Positions 8,237 to 16,942 of a stretch of 64,000 nt of DNA are shown here, one piece after another; within the stretch, counting starts at the first letter, position 1; every line of letters starts with the position of its first letter. Under the pieces are notes generated by a model that did no database searches, was not told where the DNA came from, and saw nothing but the letters and a program-made list of their open reading frames with translations. The translations under genes were made by a program, and so were the position numbers. This stretch comes from Chloroflexota bacterium. Lineage in GTDB: Bacteria; Chloroflexota; Limnocylindria; Limnocylindrales; CSP1-4. The DNA lies in assembly GCA_021783095.1 (NCBI GenBank), contig JAJXUG010000017.1, forward strand, positions 1 through 64,000, read 5' to 3'.

Positions 8237-8642
8237 GCGCCTGCGCCCGGGCGAGCCCCGGCAGCGCGGCTTCTTCGAGGTGCGGTGGCGCCAATTCCGC
8301 AAGGCGCCGCGGCCGGTCGTCCGGGCGGTGGTCAGCAGCCTCGTCATCGCCGTCGTGCTGGGCGTGGGGTTCGAGGCCTACGACATCGCCCTCGACAGCG
8401 GGGCCCACCTGCCCGGCGGCGATCTGCGCATCGGATTCCTGGCCCTGTACGTGGTGCTCGTGCTCGCGGTGGGCTCGTTCGTGACGTGGCTGATCGTCCC
8501 GCTGCCGTCCGGCGCGGCGCGCACGCGCACCACAAGAACGGGCTGGAGCGCGATGCTCGGCTTGTTCGCTGCCATCCCCATCGCCTACCTTGTCCTCGTT
8601 CTGTTCCACGAGATTCTCAAACCGATCCTCACCCACCTGTAG
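8217..8642 (+). CDS. Small membrane protein with three hydrophobic segments, 141 aa
   Basis: It starts inside the end of the aminotransferase gene (20-bp overlap), so the two are probably coupled. After a basic N-terminal region (RWRQFRKAPRPVVRAVV) come three membrane helices: about residues 40-58, 72-93 and 112-132. The last runs into HEILKPILTHL. No catalytic residues are evident and I do not recognise a family. Confidence 0.75.
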   Translation: MASPSPERLRPGEPRQRGFFEVRWRQFRKAPRPVVRAVVSSLVIAVVLGVGFEAYDIALDSGAHLPGGDLRIGFLALYVVLVLAVGSFVTWLIVPLPSGAARTRTTRTGWSAMLGLFAAIPIAYLVLVLFHEILKPILTHL

Positions 8643-8721
8643 GGGGGTGCAGACCGGCGGGGTCTCGCTATCATCCACAGGTGGCGCTGGCCCCCTGCCA
8701 GCCGACGTAGAGGGTTCGTCC

Positions 8722-9066
8722 GTGGACTTCGACGACCGCGGGGTCGTGTCGTTGCCCAAACTCGTGGGGGGACCGAGGTACGCCCGCCCGCCCAAAGTCG
8801 GCGTGGCCGAGACCGCCCGGCCGCCCGACCCTGACGAACTCCCGCTGGTCAGCGCGCGCACACCCGAGGACCACGCTCTGGCGCAGGAGCTCGGCATCGA
8901 GCCGTCGCCCCCGAGCCCGCCGGCCGTGAACGAGGGAGCGGGCCGCGCCCTGCACCCGAGCGGCAGCTGGACCGCGGCCGGTGGCACCATAGGCGCGGAC
9001 GTGCGTCCTCGACACCGCGGCCTCTCGCTGTTACGGGGCCGCAACGGCCGTTCCGGTGCCGGCTGA
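8722..9066 (+). CDS. Small hypothetical protein, about 114 aa
   Basis: The frame is open from 8590, but coherent protein sequence begins at GTG 8722 (VDFDDRGVVSLPKL). The sequence is Pro-rich and probably disordered, with PRYARPPKVGV, PLVSARTPEDHALAQELGIEPSP and a basic C-terminus. There is no signal peptide or membrane segment. It ends 33 bp before the tRNA. No family recognised; coding is plausible but unproven. Confidence 0.4.
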   Translation: MDFDDRGVVSLPKLVGGPRYARPPKVGVAETARPPDPDELPLVSARTPEDHALAQELGIEPSPPSPPAVNEGAGRALHPSGSWTAAGGTIGADVRPRHRGLSLLRGRNGRSGAG

Positions 9067-9099
9067 GCGTCTGCCGACACCGGACCGGCCAGATCCCCC

Positions 9100-9176
9100 G
9101 GGGGAGTAGCTCAATTGGTTAGAGCGGCGGGCTTATACCCCGCTGGTTCCAGGTTCGAGTCCTGGCTCCCCTACCA
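9100..9176 (+). tRNA. tRNA-Ile with anticodon UAU
   Basis: A complete 77-nt cloverleaf with encoded CCA. The acceptor is GGGGGAG/CUCCCCU, with a G-U pair at 1-72. The D stem is GCUC/GAGC, the anticodon stem GCGGG/CCCGC around loop CUUAUAC, and the T arm CCAGG-UUCGAGU-CCUGG. U33 precedes anticodon UAU at 9134-9136, which reads the isoleucine codon AUA directly. Most bacteria instead use tRNA-Ile2 with CAU whose C34 is converted to lysidine by TilS, so this gene is unusual. Confidence 0.93.
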
Positions 9177-9191
9177 ACCTCGGTGTCCGCG

Positions 9192-9959
9192 TCAGCGGCT
9201 CGTGCCCGAGGCTGCGATCTCGCGGACCAGCTGCTCAACTCGCTCGCGTCGCGTGGAGATCAGGCCGCGCTGGGGCGGGAGGGCGCCCATCCAGGACGCC
9301 AGGTCGCTCGGCCGGACCACCGCGCAGCTCGCGCTCCGCTCGACGCGGGGGTCGTTGGTCACCACCACGGCGTAGACCTTGACGACGAAGTCGCGGTCGT
9401 CGCCGGCCAGCCAGCCGCGGACGCGCTCGGCGTCTCGTGCGGTGCGCTCCATCGGCCCCTCGACCGGGATCCAGCGCCCGCGCTCGTCACGGATCTCCCA
9501 GCGAGGGCCGACGTTGCGGCTGATCGACTTCGGCGGCACCTCGCCGACCACCACGATGCCGAACGAGCCCAGCACGAGTTCGTGGACGCGGCGACCGCCC
9601 GGCAGGCGCAGGTCCGTCGCGGCCAGGGAATCCGGGCCGAGCGCCTCTCGGACCGCGGGGCTGAGGGGCCGCGGCCGGAGTGCGGCAGCCGCCTCGAATG
9701 CCTCCACCAGCCGTGTCACCCCGATGAGCAGCAGGCTCGCCGGGACGATCAGCACGACCGTCCAGACCAGGACGTTGACGATGACCTGGGCGTCGGACGG
9801 CCGGCCCTCGGGGATGAGCGACCCGACGAACGGCGTGCCCACGAAGAGCCACGCCAGCGATGCGGCCGCGGCGACCAGGAGGGTCGCGACGACGGCGGAC
9901 CGGGCGACGGCGAGTCGCTGGACGATGGTCACGGGGGGAGCTGCTGCGATCACCTGCAT
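9192..9959 (-). CDS. Membrane protein with a NERD-like soluble domain, 255 aa
   Basis: Two N-terminal membrane helices (about 20-45 and 60-85) are followed by a soluble domain. It has RRVHELVLGSFGIVVVGEVPP, then WEIRDERGRWIPVEGPMERTARDAERVRGWL and VVKVYAVVVTNDPRVERSASCAVVRP, and ends with ALPPQRGLISTRRERVEQLVREI. The order (a central strand, a W-x-x-x-DERG turn, a DAERVRxWL helix, and a strand ending in ND followed by VxxxxLxxW) resembles nuclease-related NERD domains. The usual catalytic Asp/Glu-x-Lys is not clear (VVVGEVPPK is the nearest match). The assignment is by pattern only. Confidence 0.65.
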   Translation of the reverse strand: MQVIAAAPPVTIVQRLAVARSAVVATLLVAAAASLAWLFVGTPFVGSLIPEGRPSDAQVIVNVLVWTVVLIVPASLLLIGVTRLVEAFEAAAALRPRPLSPAVREALGPDSLAATDLRLPGGRRVHELVLGSFGIVVVGEVPPKSISRNVGPRWEIRDERGRWIPVEGPMERTARDAERVRGWLAGDDRDFVVKVYAVVVTNDPRVERSASCAVVRPSDLASWMGALPPQRGLISTRRERVEQLVREIAASGTSR

Positions 9960-10252
9960 GCCTCGATCCTGTGCGCGCGACGCGCGCCTGCGCGTGGCCG
10001 ATTCGGCCTAGGTAGGAGGGCGCATGGGTTCCAGACTCCCCACCGGAGCGCACCGCACCGACACGATCGCGTGCTCGCACGCACCACCCCCCGCGAGCCT
10101 GCGCGCGCCGGGAGTCCTCCACGGTCGGGGAGGCGCCCCGGACGGGGGTCAGGCCGTCGTCGGGACCCCCGTACCATAGCCGCCGACTTGGCCACCCGAG
10201 ATGCTGCGCGTGTCCCCGACGTTCTGGGTGATCAGGGGAGGCGGGCGCCTCG

Positions 10253-12016
10253 GTGGCTCACAAGCGGTTTCGCACAGTCCCGGCGATCATCGGCGTGCTC
10301 GGCAGCGTACGCGTCCGATCGCTCGCGGCCGCGGTGCTCCTCGTCTTCGCGGCGGTCGTGCCGGCCCTGGCGGCCCCGTCCGTCAGCTCGCCCGTCAACC
10401 TGAGCGATCCCGCCGTCTCGCCCGCCAGCGGGACCACGACGACGGACTTCACCTTCACGGTCACCTACCACGACCAGGGGCACGTCGCACCCGCGTACGT
10501 CCGCGTCAACGTCGCCGGCTCGCTGCACGCCATGGCCGCCAGCGGCGACGGCGGCCAGTGGCGGCACGACGTCGCCTTCTCGGCCACGTTCCGCCTCCCG
10601 GCGGGCAGCTGGCACAGCCAGTTCCAGGCCGTGGACGCGGACGGGGCGGTGGGCTCGATCGATGGGCCGACAGTCACCGTCCAGGGTCCCAGCCCGACGC
10701 CCAGGCCCACGCCGACCCCAACCCCCAAGCCGACCGCCACGCCCACCCCGAAGCCGACCCCCAAGCCGACTGCGGAGCCCACGCCCAGCCAGACCGCCGG
10801 CGCAACGGCCCGGCCCACCCCGGCTCCCACCTCCCCGCCCGCCACGCGTCCCGAGCCCACGGGGCAGCCCGCCGACCAGCCCGGGTCGAGCACGGCGCCG
10901 GGCGGCGACGGGTCTTCGGATGGATCAGCGGGGCCCTCCGTCGCCCCTGCCTCCGCGGGCGGGACCGACAGCCCTGGCGCGACCCCGTCAGTCAGCGACG
11001 CGTCGGCCTCGCCTGCTCCCACGTCGAGCGACGGGGCGGTCGCGGTCATCGTCCCCCCTGCCGGCAACGGCGGCGGCGGCTCGACCGGCGCCGACAGCGG
11101 GAGTGGCGGACCAGGGCGCGCCTCGGACGGCCCATCTGGCGGCAACGGCGGCGGCCTCGGGCACGGGGCCGCACTGGGCGGCCCCTCGACGGCGGCCGCG
11201 ATGCTGCGCCTCATGCCCACGATGGTCGTGACGACTGGCGGGGTGGCGATGGCGATGGCGTTCCTGGCCTTCGGCCGTCGTCGCCGCGACGAGTCGCCGA
11301 CCGCGCCCGACGCGTTCCTGGCTGCTGCCGCGGCGACGGGCATGCCCAGTGCGGCGGCCGCGAACCTCGTCCCCGCCGCAGTGCTGGTCCCCGATTCAGA
11401 GGCCGTCGCGAACGCGGTCCGGGCCGCGGTTGGCGCGCCGGCGGCTGCTGCGCCTGCCGATTCTGACGTTCCCCGCTGGCGGCGCCAGTCCCTGATGGAC
11501 GCCCGCAAGGCCGATCCCGCGCGCTACGTGCGCACGTCGATCAGCCTCGAGTTCACCGGCCAGGCGAGCGATGCCGTCTCCGGCCTCGAGCGCCGTCGAA
11601 TCCGCTATCGGCTCGTCAGCCTGCTCGACCGACCGGACGACGTCCGCGGCGTTGAGATCGGCTCCCTTGACGAGGGCGACGAGGTGGTCCTGCTCGAGCG
11701 GCTGGGGACCTACTGGCGGATCCTGTGCCCGGACGGCCGCGAGGGCTGGCTCCACAAGATGGTCCTCGGCTCGGCGATCGTGGACGCCCCGCCGCAGGTT
11801 GCAGCGCCGCCGCCCGCCGCGCTGCAGTCCGCCCTCCCGCCGGCGCCCACCGGCCCGCTCCCGCCCGCCGGGCTGCTGCCGCCCGTGCCGCTCGCGGCCA
11901 CGCGGGGCAACGTCGGCGGGACGTGGACCTCGGCGGACGAGGGGCCGGCGCCGGGCTCATTCGAGGACGTGCTGCGCCTCTACTCCGAGCGGCGCCAGCA
12001 GTTCGGCGAGGCCTAG
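10253..12016 (+). CDS. Signal-peptide, Pro-rich, single-span membrane protein with C-terminal SH3 domain, 587 aa
   Basis: A signal peptide ends at about residue 40 (LALAAPS). An Ig/FN3-like domain follows (about 45-140; TDFTFTVTYHDQGH, GSWHSQFQAVDADGAVGS). Next come a long PTP/KPT repeat linker (about 145-230), a Gly/Ser-rich stretch, a hydrophobic span near 320-345 followed by GRRRR, and finally a bacterial SH3 fold with SLDEGDEVVLLERLGTYWRILCPDGREGWLHKMVLG. The tail is Pro-rich. The arginine cluster after the span predicts that the SH3 domain faces the cytoplasm, which is unusual. The start is GTG 10253 after GGGAGG. The role is unknown; it may couple an external sensor domain to the inside. 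Confidence 0.75.
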   Translation: MAHKRFRTVPAIIGVLGSVRVRSLAAAVLLVFAAVVPALAAPSVSSPVNLSDPAVSPASGTTTTDFTFTVTYHDQGHVAPAYVRVNVAGSLHAMAASGDGGQWRHDVAFSATFRLPAGSWHSQFQAVDADGAVGSIDGPTVTVQGPSPTPRPTPTPTPKPTATPTPKPTPKPTAEPTPSQTAGATARPTPAPTSPPATRPEPTGQPADQPGSSTAPGGDGSSDGSAGPSVAPASAGGTDSPGATPSVSDASASPAPTSSDGAVAVIVPPAGNGGGGSTGADSGSGGPGRASDGPSGGNGGGLGHGAALGGPSTAAAMLRLMPTMVVTTGGVAMAMAFLAFGRRRRDESPTAPDAFLAAAAATGMPSAAAANLVPAAVLVPDSEAVANAVRAAVGAPAAAAPADSDVPRWRRQSLMDARKADPARYVRTSISLEFTGQASDAVSGLERRRIRYRLVSLLDRPDDVRGVEIGSLDEGDEVVLLERLGTYWRILCPDGREGWLHKMVLGSAIVDAPPQVAAPPPAALQSALPPAPTGPLPPAGLLPPVPLAATRGNVGGTWTSADEGPAPGSFEDVLRLYSERRQQFGEA

Positions 12017-12981
12017 CCTCGCTCCCCCGAACCCGGGACGTCGCGGCGCCCGCCGCGCCTCCCGGAACGTCGCTCGGGCGCCTTGCGCAGCACCACGATG
12101 TGCTGGTGCGCGATGTTGGGCACGAACGTCCGCGGGTACCCGTACGGACGGAGCCGCGTCCCCGCCTGGTACCAGGCGATGTCGCCCTTGGGGACGAGCC
12201 CCACGGCGTCGGCGCGGGCGGCGAGGTCGGAGCCCGTGAACAGGTAGCGGCCGCCCTGATACGCGTCGCGGACGATGAGCACCGCGTACCGGCCCGGCCG
12301 CAGCACCCTCTGGACCTCCGCGAGGATCCCGCCCATCGCATCGAGGAAGGCTGGGTAGTCGGGCAGGTTGGCGAGGTCGCCGGCGAGCTCGGACACCATG
12401 GCGTAGTCCGTGCGCCGGTTGGCGTGGGCCTCGGCCAGCTTGCCGCCCGCCATCGTCATCGGCAGCTGCACGTTGTACGGCGGGTCGGTGGCCACGAAGT
12501 CGATCGAGGCGTCCGGGATGGCGCGCAGGAGCTCGCGGGCGTCGCCCACCCGAAGCTCGCAGCCCGACGGGTCGAAGCCGCGCACGCCGCCGGGGTCGTT
12601 GGGGCCGAGGTCGGCGAGCCGGGGCCCGGCGCCCCCGTGCTCGGCGGCGAGCGAGGCGACCGTCTCCGCGTAGACCGCGGCCCAGCGCGGGTCCAGCTCG
12701 ATCCCGATCGCCCTCCGCGGACCGCGAGCGATGGCCGCCCCCAGCAGCGTCCCGCCCACGCCCGCGAACGGGTCGAGGACCAGCTCGCCGCTCCGCGTGA
12801 AGAACTCGATGAGGCGGGCCATCAGCCGGGGCGGCTTGTTGGCGCCGTGCGCCTTGCGCCGAGCATGGCCCAGCTCGCTCGGGTAGGCGGTGCTCCACAC
12901 CGACTTGGTGAAGTAGAGCCACTCCTCGCCGGGCAGCTCGTTGAGGTCGTTGCGGGGATGGGGCGCGCGGCGTTCCTGCAC
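12013..12981 (-). CDS. DNA methyltransferase, N6-A/N4-C type
   Basis: The 322-residue protein has the S-adenosylmethionine motif DPFAGVGGT at 70-78 and, further on, the catalytic TDPPYN at 165-170. In between is an acidic loop IGIELDPRW that binds the cofactor ribose. The order FxGxG before DPPY resembles gamma-class enzymes. No restriction endonuclease is adjacent, so it may be an orphan regulatory methylase or act on RNA-like substrates; the target base cannot be told apart from these motifs. The GTG start has TACGCT six bases upstream. The gene overlaps the end of the convergent SH3 gene by four bases. Confidence 0.88.
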   Translation of the reverse strand: MQERRAPHPRNDLNELPGEEWLYFTKSVWSTAYPSELGHARRKAHGANKPPRLMARLIEFFTRSGELVLDPFAGVGGTLLGAAIARGPRRAIGIELDPRWAAVYAETVASLAAEHGGAGPRLADLGPNDPGGVRGFDPSGCELRVGDARELLRAIPDASIDFVATDPPYNVQLPMTMAGGKLAEAHANRRTDYAMVSELAGDLANLPDYPAFLDAMGGILAEVQRVLRPGRYAVLIVRDAYQGGRYLFTGSDLAARADAVGLVPKGDIAWYQAGTRLRPYGYPRTFVPNIAHQHIVVLRKAPERRSGRRGGRRDVPGSGERG

Positions 12982-12987
12982 GTCATG

Positions 12988-12993
12988 AGCGTA
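12988..12993 (-). promoter_or_regulatory. -10 hexamer TACGCT for the methyltransferase
   Basis: On the minus strand TACGCT ends 6 nt before the GTG at 12981. There is no Shine-Dalgarno sequence, so the transcript is probably leaderless. Confidence 0.5.
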
Positions 12994-13033
12994 CTCGGCG
13001 CGACGGCTCGTCGGCCGGCGCCTCCGGGCTCCG

Positions 13034-13039
13034 TAGAAT
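13034..13039 (+). promoter_or_regulatory. -10 hexamer TAGAAT for the LuxR/ATPase regulator
   Basis: TAGAAT, one base from TATAAT with the best match in the window, ends 7 nt before the ATG at 13047. It overlaps an earlier in-frame ATG at 13038, which argues that 13047 is the true start. Confidence 0.6.
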
Positions 13040-13046
13040 GAGGGCG

Positions 13047-16000
13047 ATGCCGGGTCGTGTCGTCAGCCGACGGTTCATCGGGCGAGAGCCGGATCTCGCC
13101 CGGTTCGACGCGGCGATCGCGGCCGCGGCGAGCGGGATGGCCACCACCGTCGTGGTCGCGGGGACCGCGGGGATCGGCGTCTCGCGGTTCCTCGACGAGG
13201 GGCTCGCCCGCGTCGCGGCGTCGTCGGCCGCCCCGCTCGTGCTGCGCGGCCGAGCCCACGGACCCGCCGATCCCCCCTGGCAGTCCGTCCTCGACGCCCT
13301 CGGCCCGCTGTTCGCCAGCCGCCCGCAGACCGAGCTCGAGGGGCTGCTCCGGGGCGACGCCCGCCCGATCCTCGCCGATCTGCCGGGGCTGGCCGCCCTG
13401 GCCGCGTCGGTTCCGGCGCCGGCCATCAGCGCCCTCGCCGACCCCGAGCGTCGCCAGCCGCGCGCGCTGGAGGCGATCCTGCGCTGGCTGGGCCGGGTCG
13501 CCGCCGAGCGGCCGATCGTGCTGGTGCTCGAGGACCTCCACGCCGCGGACGCCGCGACGCGCGCCCTGGCGACGTTCTTCGCCCGGACCGCCAAGCACGA
13601 GCGGATCGCGCTCGTCCTGTCGTACCAGCCCGACCGCCTCCTGCGCGACCACCCCCTGCGCGAGAACCTGGCGGTGATCGACGCCGGGCTGCGGCCCCCC
13701 GTCCGCATCCACCTCGCGCCGCTGGCGCGACGCGACATCGCGGCGCTGATCGAGGGCATCGAGGGGGAGCGGCCGTCGGCGTCGATCGTCGTCCTCGTCG
13801 CCGAGCGCTCGGCGGGGTCGCCGCTCGTGGTGGAGGAGCTGATCTCCGCCCGGCGCGAGCTGCGCAACGCCACGCTGACCGGCACGCTGTCGGACCTGGT
13901 GGCGGCGAGGCTTGCGCGGCGCGCCCCGGAGTGCCGGCGCGTGCTCCGCCTGCTCGCCACCGCAGACCGCCCGATGGACCACCAGCGGCTGGAGCGGGCC
14001 GCGCAGGCGTTCGAGGAGCAGCGGGCCGGCCACCTGCCCCCACGGTCCTCCACCGCGCCCCGGCATCACGGCGACTCGCTGGACGCCGATCTCTCAGCCG
14101 GGCTGGACGAGGCGATCGAGCACGGGCTCGTGCGGAGGACCGACGACGGGCGGCTCCACATCCGCCACGAGCTGATCACCCGGGCCGTGATCTCGGACCT
14201 GCTGCCGGCCCAGGTTCCCCGGTACCGGACCGCCCTCGCTCTCGCCTTCGAGGACCAGCCCGTCGTCGCTGCGAACCACTGGCTCGCGGCGCACCGCCTG
14301 GCGGAGGCGCGATCCGCCGCGATCGCGGCGGGTCGGCAGGCGATGCGCCTCGAAGCGCCCGAGGACGCGCTGGCCGCGCTCGAGACGGCGCTCGAGCTGC
14401 CGCCCCCCGTGGACCCGGATTCGGGCGACGACCCCGCCGAGCTCGCCCAGCTCGCGGCCGAGGCCGCCTACGCCTCGATGCGCCCCATGCGGGCGGTGGC
14501 GTACGGCGAGAGTGCGCGCGCCGCGCTGGGGGAGCGCCGTGACCGGATGGCATGGGCCGTGCTCGAGGGACGGCTGGGCCGGTACCGGCTCGCCGCCGGT
14601 GACCCGACGGGCGCCACCACGGCCTTCCGCCGGGCGGCCGAGACCGTGCCGCCCGAGGCCTCCGTGGAGCGGGCGCGGATCCTGGCCCTGCTCGCCCAGG
14701 AGCGGATGATCGCGGGCTCCTTCGCCGACGCCGAGCGGGCCGCGGACCGCGCGCTCGAGCTGGCCCGGATGCTGGGCGACGCCGCCGAACCCGAGGCGAT
14801 CCACGCGCTGACCACGCTGGCGACCATCTACGGCTGGGGCGGGCGCCCCGAGGCGGCGCCCGACATGCTCCGGGAGGCGCAGCGGCGGGCTGACGCCCTG
14901 GGGCTGGCCGAGGAGCGCTGGCGCGCCACCATCAACCTGACGTCCGTCCTCGAGCTGCTCGGCCGGCCGTCCGAGGCTGTGGACGAGACGTTCCGGGGCA
15001 TGGCGTGGGCCGCGGAGCACGACCTCGACGCCGTGTACGGGAACCTGCTGGCGGGCAATGTGGCCGGCGTGCTCGTGGAGATCGGGCGCTGGGTGGAGGC
15101 GCGCGAACTGAGCCTGCGGGCCCTCGACTGGAGCCCGGCGGGCATCCCGTTCGTGGCCGCGATCCTCAACCTCGTCATCGTCGAGATCGACACCGAGGCA
15201 GGCGAGGAGGCGGGCCTGCTGCTGGGCCGGATCCTGGTGGAGCTCGAGACCGGCGGCGACCTCCAGTTCGCCGTCCCCGCGTACCAGGCGACGGCCGCCT
15301 ACGCGATGTGGAGCGGCGATCTGGCCGATGCGCGCCGCGCGGCCGAGCGCGGCTGGGCGCGCCTCCGGGGCACCGAGGACTGGGTGCTGGTGGCGCGCAT
15401 GGCCTCGACCGCGCTGGAGGTCGAGTCGGCGATCGTTGCGGACGCCCGGGACCGGCGCCGGATCGGCGACATGGCGGCATCGCGGGAGCGCTCGAATCGG
15501 ATCCTCGCCGAGGCGGAGGCGGCCGTGGCCCGGGTCCGCGCGGAGGGCGACGTGTTGGGCTCATCGGAGCCCGAGGCGTGCCTCGCCATGGCCCGCGCGT
15601 TCCACGCCCGCCTGATGGCCCGCGACGACCCCGCCAACTGGGCCGACCTGGCCGTCCGCTGGCACGCGCTCGGCGACCCGTACCGCGAGGCTCGCGCCCG
15701 CTGGCGGCAGGCCGAGACGATCCTCGGGGGCGCGATCGCCGGCCCGGGCGGCAACCGCGACCGGACCGACGCCCGGCTGGTCCGCGTCGACGCCCGCGAG
15801 CCGCTCGCCGAGGCGGTCCGGCTCGCCCTGGGCCTCCGCGCCCGGCCGCTGCTGCGGCGCCTCCGCGACCTCGCCGGGCGCGCCATGATCCCGCTCGCGC
15901 CCGAGGTGGACGCGCTGCTCGCCGAGCTTGCCGCGCCGCCGTCGCCGGTCACGGCCGCCGTGGCCACGGAGCCGCTCGCCGACGCGCCAGTCTCGATCGT

Positions 16001-16268
16001 CCACGCCCTGCCGCTCGCCGCGGCCCCGGCCACCGCGAGCCAGGACACCTTCGGGCTGTCGCGGCGCGAGCTCGAGGTGCTGGGGCTCATCGCGCAGGGC
16101 CGCACCAACCGCGAGATCGGCGACCGGCTGTTCATCAGCCAGAAGACCGTTGGGGTGCACGTCGGGAACATCCTCGCCAAGCTCGGCGTGTCGGGCCGCG
16201 TGGAGGCGGCGTCAGTGGCGATCCGCCTCGGGCTCGAGACCGCAACAGCGTCCGGCAAGGGCCGCTGA
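13047..16268 (+). CDS. Large ATP-binding LuxR-family regulator (LAL type), 1,073 aa
   Basis: Domain order: an AAA-type ATPase (about 8-290), a long helical repeat region of TPR character (about 370-900) and a C-terminal LuxR HTH (about 1005-1065). The HTH carries LSRRELEVLGLIAQGRTNREIGDRLFISQKTVGVHVGNILAKLGV. The P-loop reads GTAGIGVSR at 39-47, so the invariant Lys is Val. The Walker B strand VLVLEDLHAAD near 155-165 is intact. LAL regulators usually bind a ligand through the TPR region and activate target genes. Loss of the Lys suggests that nucleotide hydrolysis is weak or absent. The start is set by the leaderless promoter at 13034. The next gene, a cupredoxin, is a possible target. Confidence 0.93.
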   Translation: MPGRVVSRRFIGREPDLARFDAAIAAAASGMATTVVVAGTAGIGVSRFLDEGLARVAASSAAPLVLRGRAHGPADPPWQSVLDALGPLFASRPQTELEGLLRGDARPILADLPGLAALAASVPAPAISALADPERRQPRALEAILRWLGRVAAERPIVLVLEDLHAADAATRALATFFARTAKHERIALVLSYQPDRLLRDHPLRENLAVIDAGLRPPVRIHLAPLARRDIAALIEGIEGERPSASIVVLVAERSAGSPLVVEELISARRELRNATLTGTLSDLVAARLARRAPECRRVLRLLATADRPMDHQRLERAAQAFEEQRAGHLPPRSSTAPRHHGDSLDADLSAGLDEAIEHGLVRRTDDGRLHIRHELITRAVISDLLPAQVPRYRTALALAFEDQPVVAANHWLAAHRLAEARSAAIAAGRQAMRLEAPEDALAALETALELPPPVDPDSGDDPAELAQLAAEAAYASMRPMRAVAYGESARAALGERRDRMAWAVLEGRLGRYRLAAGDPTGATTAFRRAAETVPPEASVERARILALLAQERMIAGSFADAERAADRALELARMLGDAAEPEAIHALTTLATIYGWGGRPEAAPDMLREAQRRADALGLAEERWRATINLTSVLELLGRPSEAVDETFRGMAWAAEHDLDAVYGNLLAGNVAGVLVEIGRWVEARELSLRALDWSPAGIPFVAAILNLVIVEIDTEAGEEAGLLLGRILVELETGGDLQFAVPAYQATAAYAMWSGDLADARRAAERGWARLRGTEDWVLVARMASTALEVESAIVADARDRRRIGDMAASRERSNRILAEAEAAVARVRAEGDVLGSSEPEACLAMARAFHARLMARDDPANWADLAVRWHALGDPYREARARWRQAETILGGAIAGPGGNRDRTDARLVRVDAREPLAEAVRLALGLRARPLLRRLRDLAGRAMIPLAPEVDALLAELAAPPSPVTAAVATEPLADAPVSIVHALPLAAAPATASQDTFGLSRRELEVLGLIAQGRTNREIGDRLFISQKTVGVHVGNILAKLGVSGRVEAASVAIRLGLETATASGKGR

Positions 16269-16362
16269 GCCTCGTTTGAACCCGCCCGGCGGCGCAGTCG
16301 GACGTCTTTCGGTAGATTCGCCCCAGGTCCGCCCTGCCGGTGTTGCCCATTTCGAGGTCCCC

Positions 16363-16932
16363 ATGCGCCGTCCCCTCGCCGCCGCCGCCATGCTCGTCGT
16401 CGCTGTCGTCGTGTCCGCCTGCGCCGCGGCACAGCCGCCGGCTTGGACCTATGCGCCGCCCACGGCGTCGCCGACGGCCAACGCCTCCGCCTCCGCCGGG
16501 GCATCTGCGCCGGCTTCGGCCACCGCGCCGGCTTCCGCTCCCGCCCCGGCTGGCGCGTCAGCGGTGACGTCGGCTGCGCCCTCCGCCGGGGGGTCCGCGG
16601 TCACCTCGGCCGCGCCCTCGGGCGGGCCGAGCGCGCCCTCGGGCGGCGCCTCGACCTCGCTCGACCTCACGGCGCTCAACGTCAACTTCGACAAGACCGC
16701 CCTCAGCGCGCCGGCCAACACGCCGTTCACCATCCACTTCGACAACCAGGACCAGGGGATCCCGCACAACGTCACGATCAAGAACGCCAGCGGGACTGAC
16801 GTGTTCAAGCCCGACCTGCTCACGGGCCCGGCGAAGATCGACTACAACGTTCCCGCCCTCCCGGCTGGCACGTACACCTTCTACTGCATCGTCCACCCGG
16901 GCATGACCGGCACGCTCACGGTCGGCCCCTGA
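16363..16932 (+). CDS. Cupredoxin (plastocyanin-like) lipoprotein, 189 aa
   Basis: The signal peptide ends in the lipobox VSAC with Cys20, so the protein is lipid-anchored outside the membrane. An Ala/Ser/Pro-rich linker (about 25-98) leads to a single cupredoxin domain. Type-1 copper ligands are visible: His135 (GIPHNV), Cys175 and His178 (YCIVHPG) and Met181. It should carry single electrons between membrane redox partners or bind copper. A GAGG ribosome-binding site precedes the ATG. It follows the LuxR gene by 94 bp and may be regulated by it. Confidence 0.9.
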   Translation: MRRPLAAAAMLVVAVVVSACAAAQPPAWTYAPPTASPTANASASAGASAPASATAPASAPAPAGASAVTSAAPSAGGSAVTSAAPSGGPSAPSGGASTSLDLTALNVNFDKTALSAPANTPFTIHFDNQDQGIPHNVTIKNASGTDVFKPDLLTGPAKIDYNVPALPAGTYTFYCIVHPGMTGTLTVGP

Positions 16933-16942
16933 GGGGCGTGCG

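Noticed and set aside
12013-12981. Restriction-modification system
   Set aside because: The DNA methyltransferase has no endonuclease or specificity subunit next to it, so only an orphan methylase can be supported.
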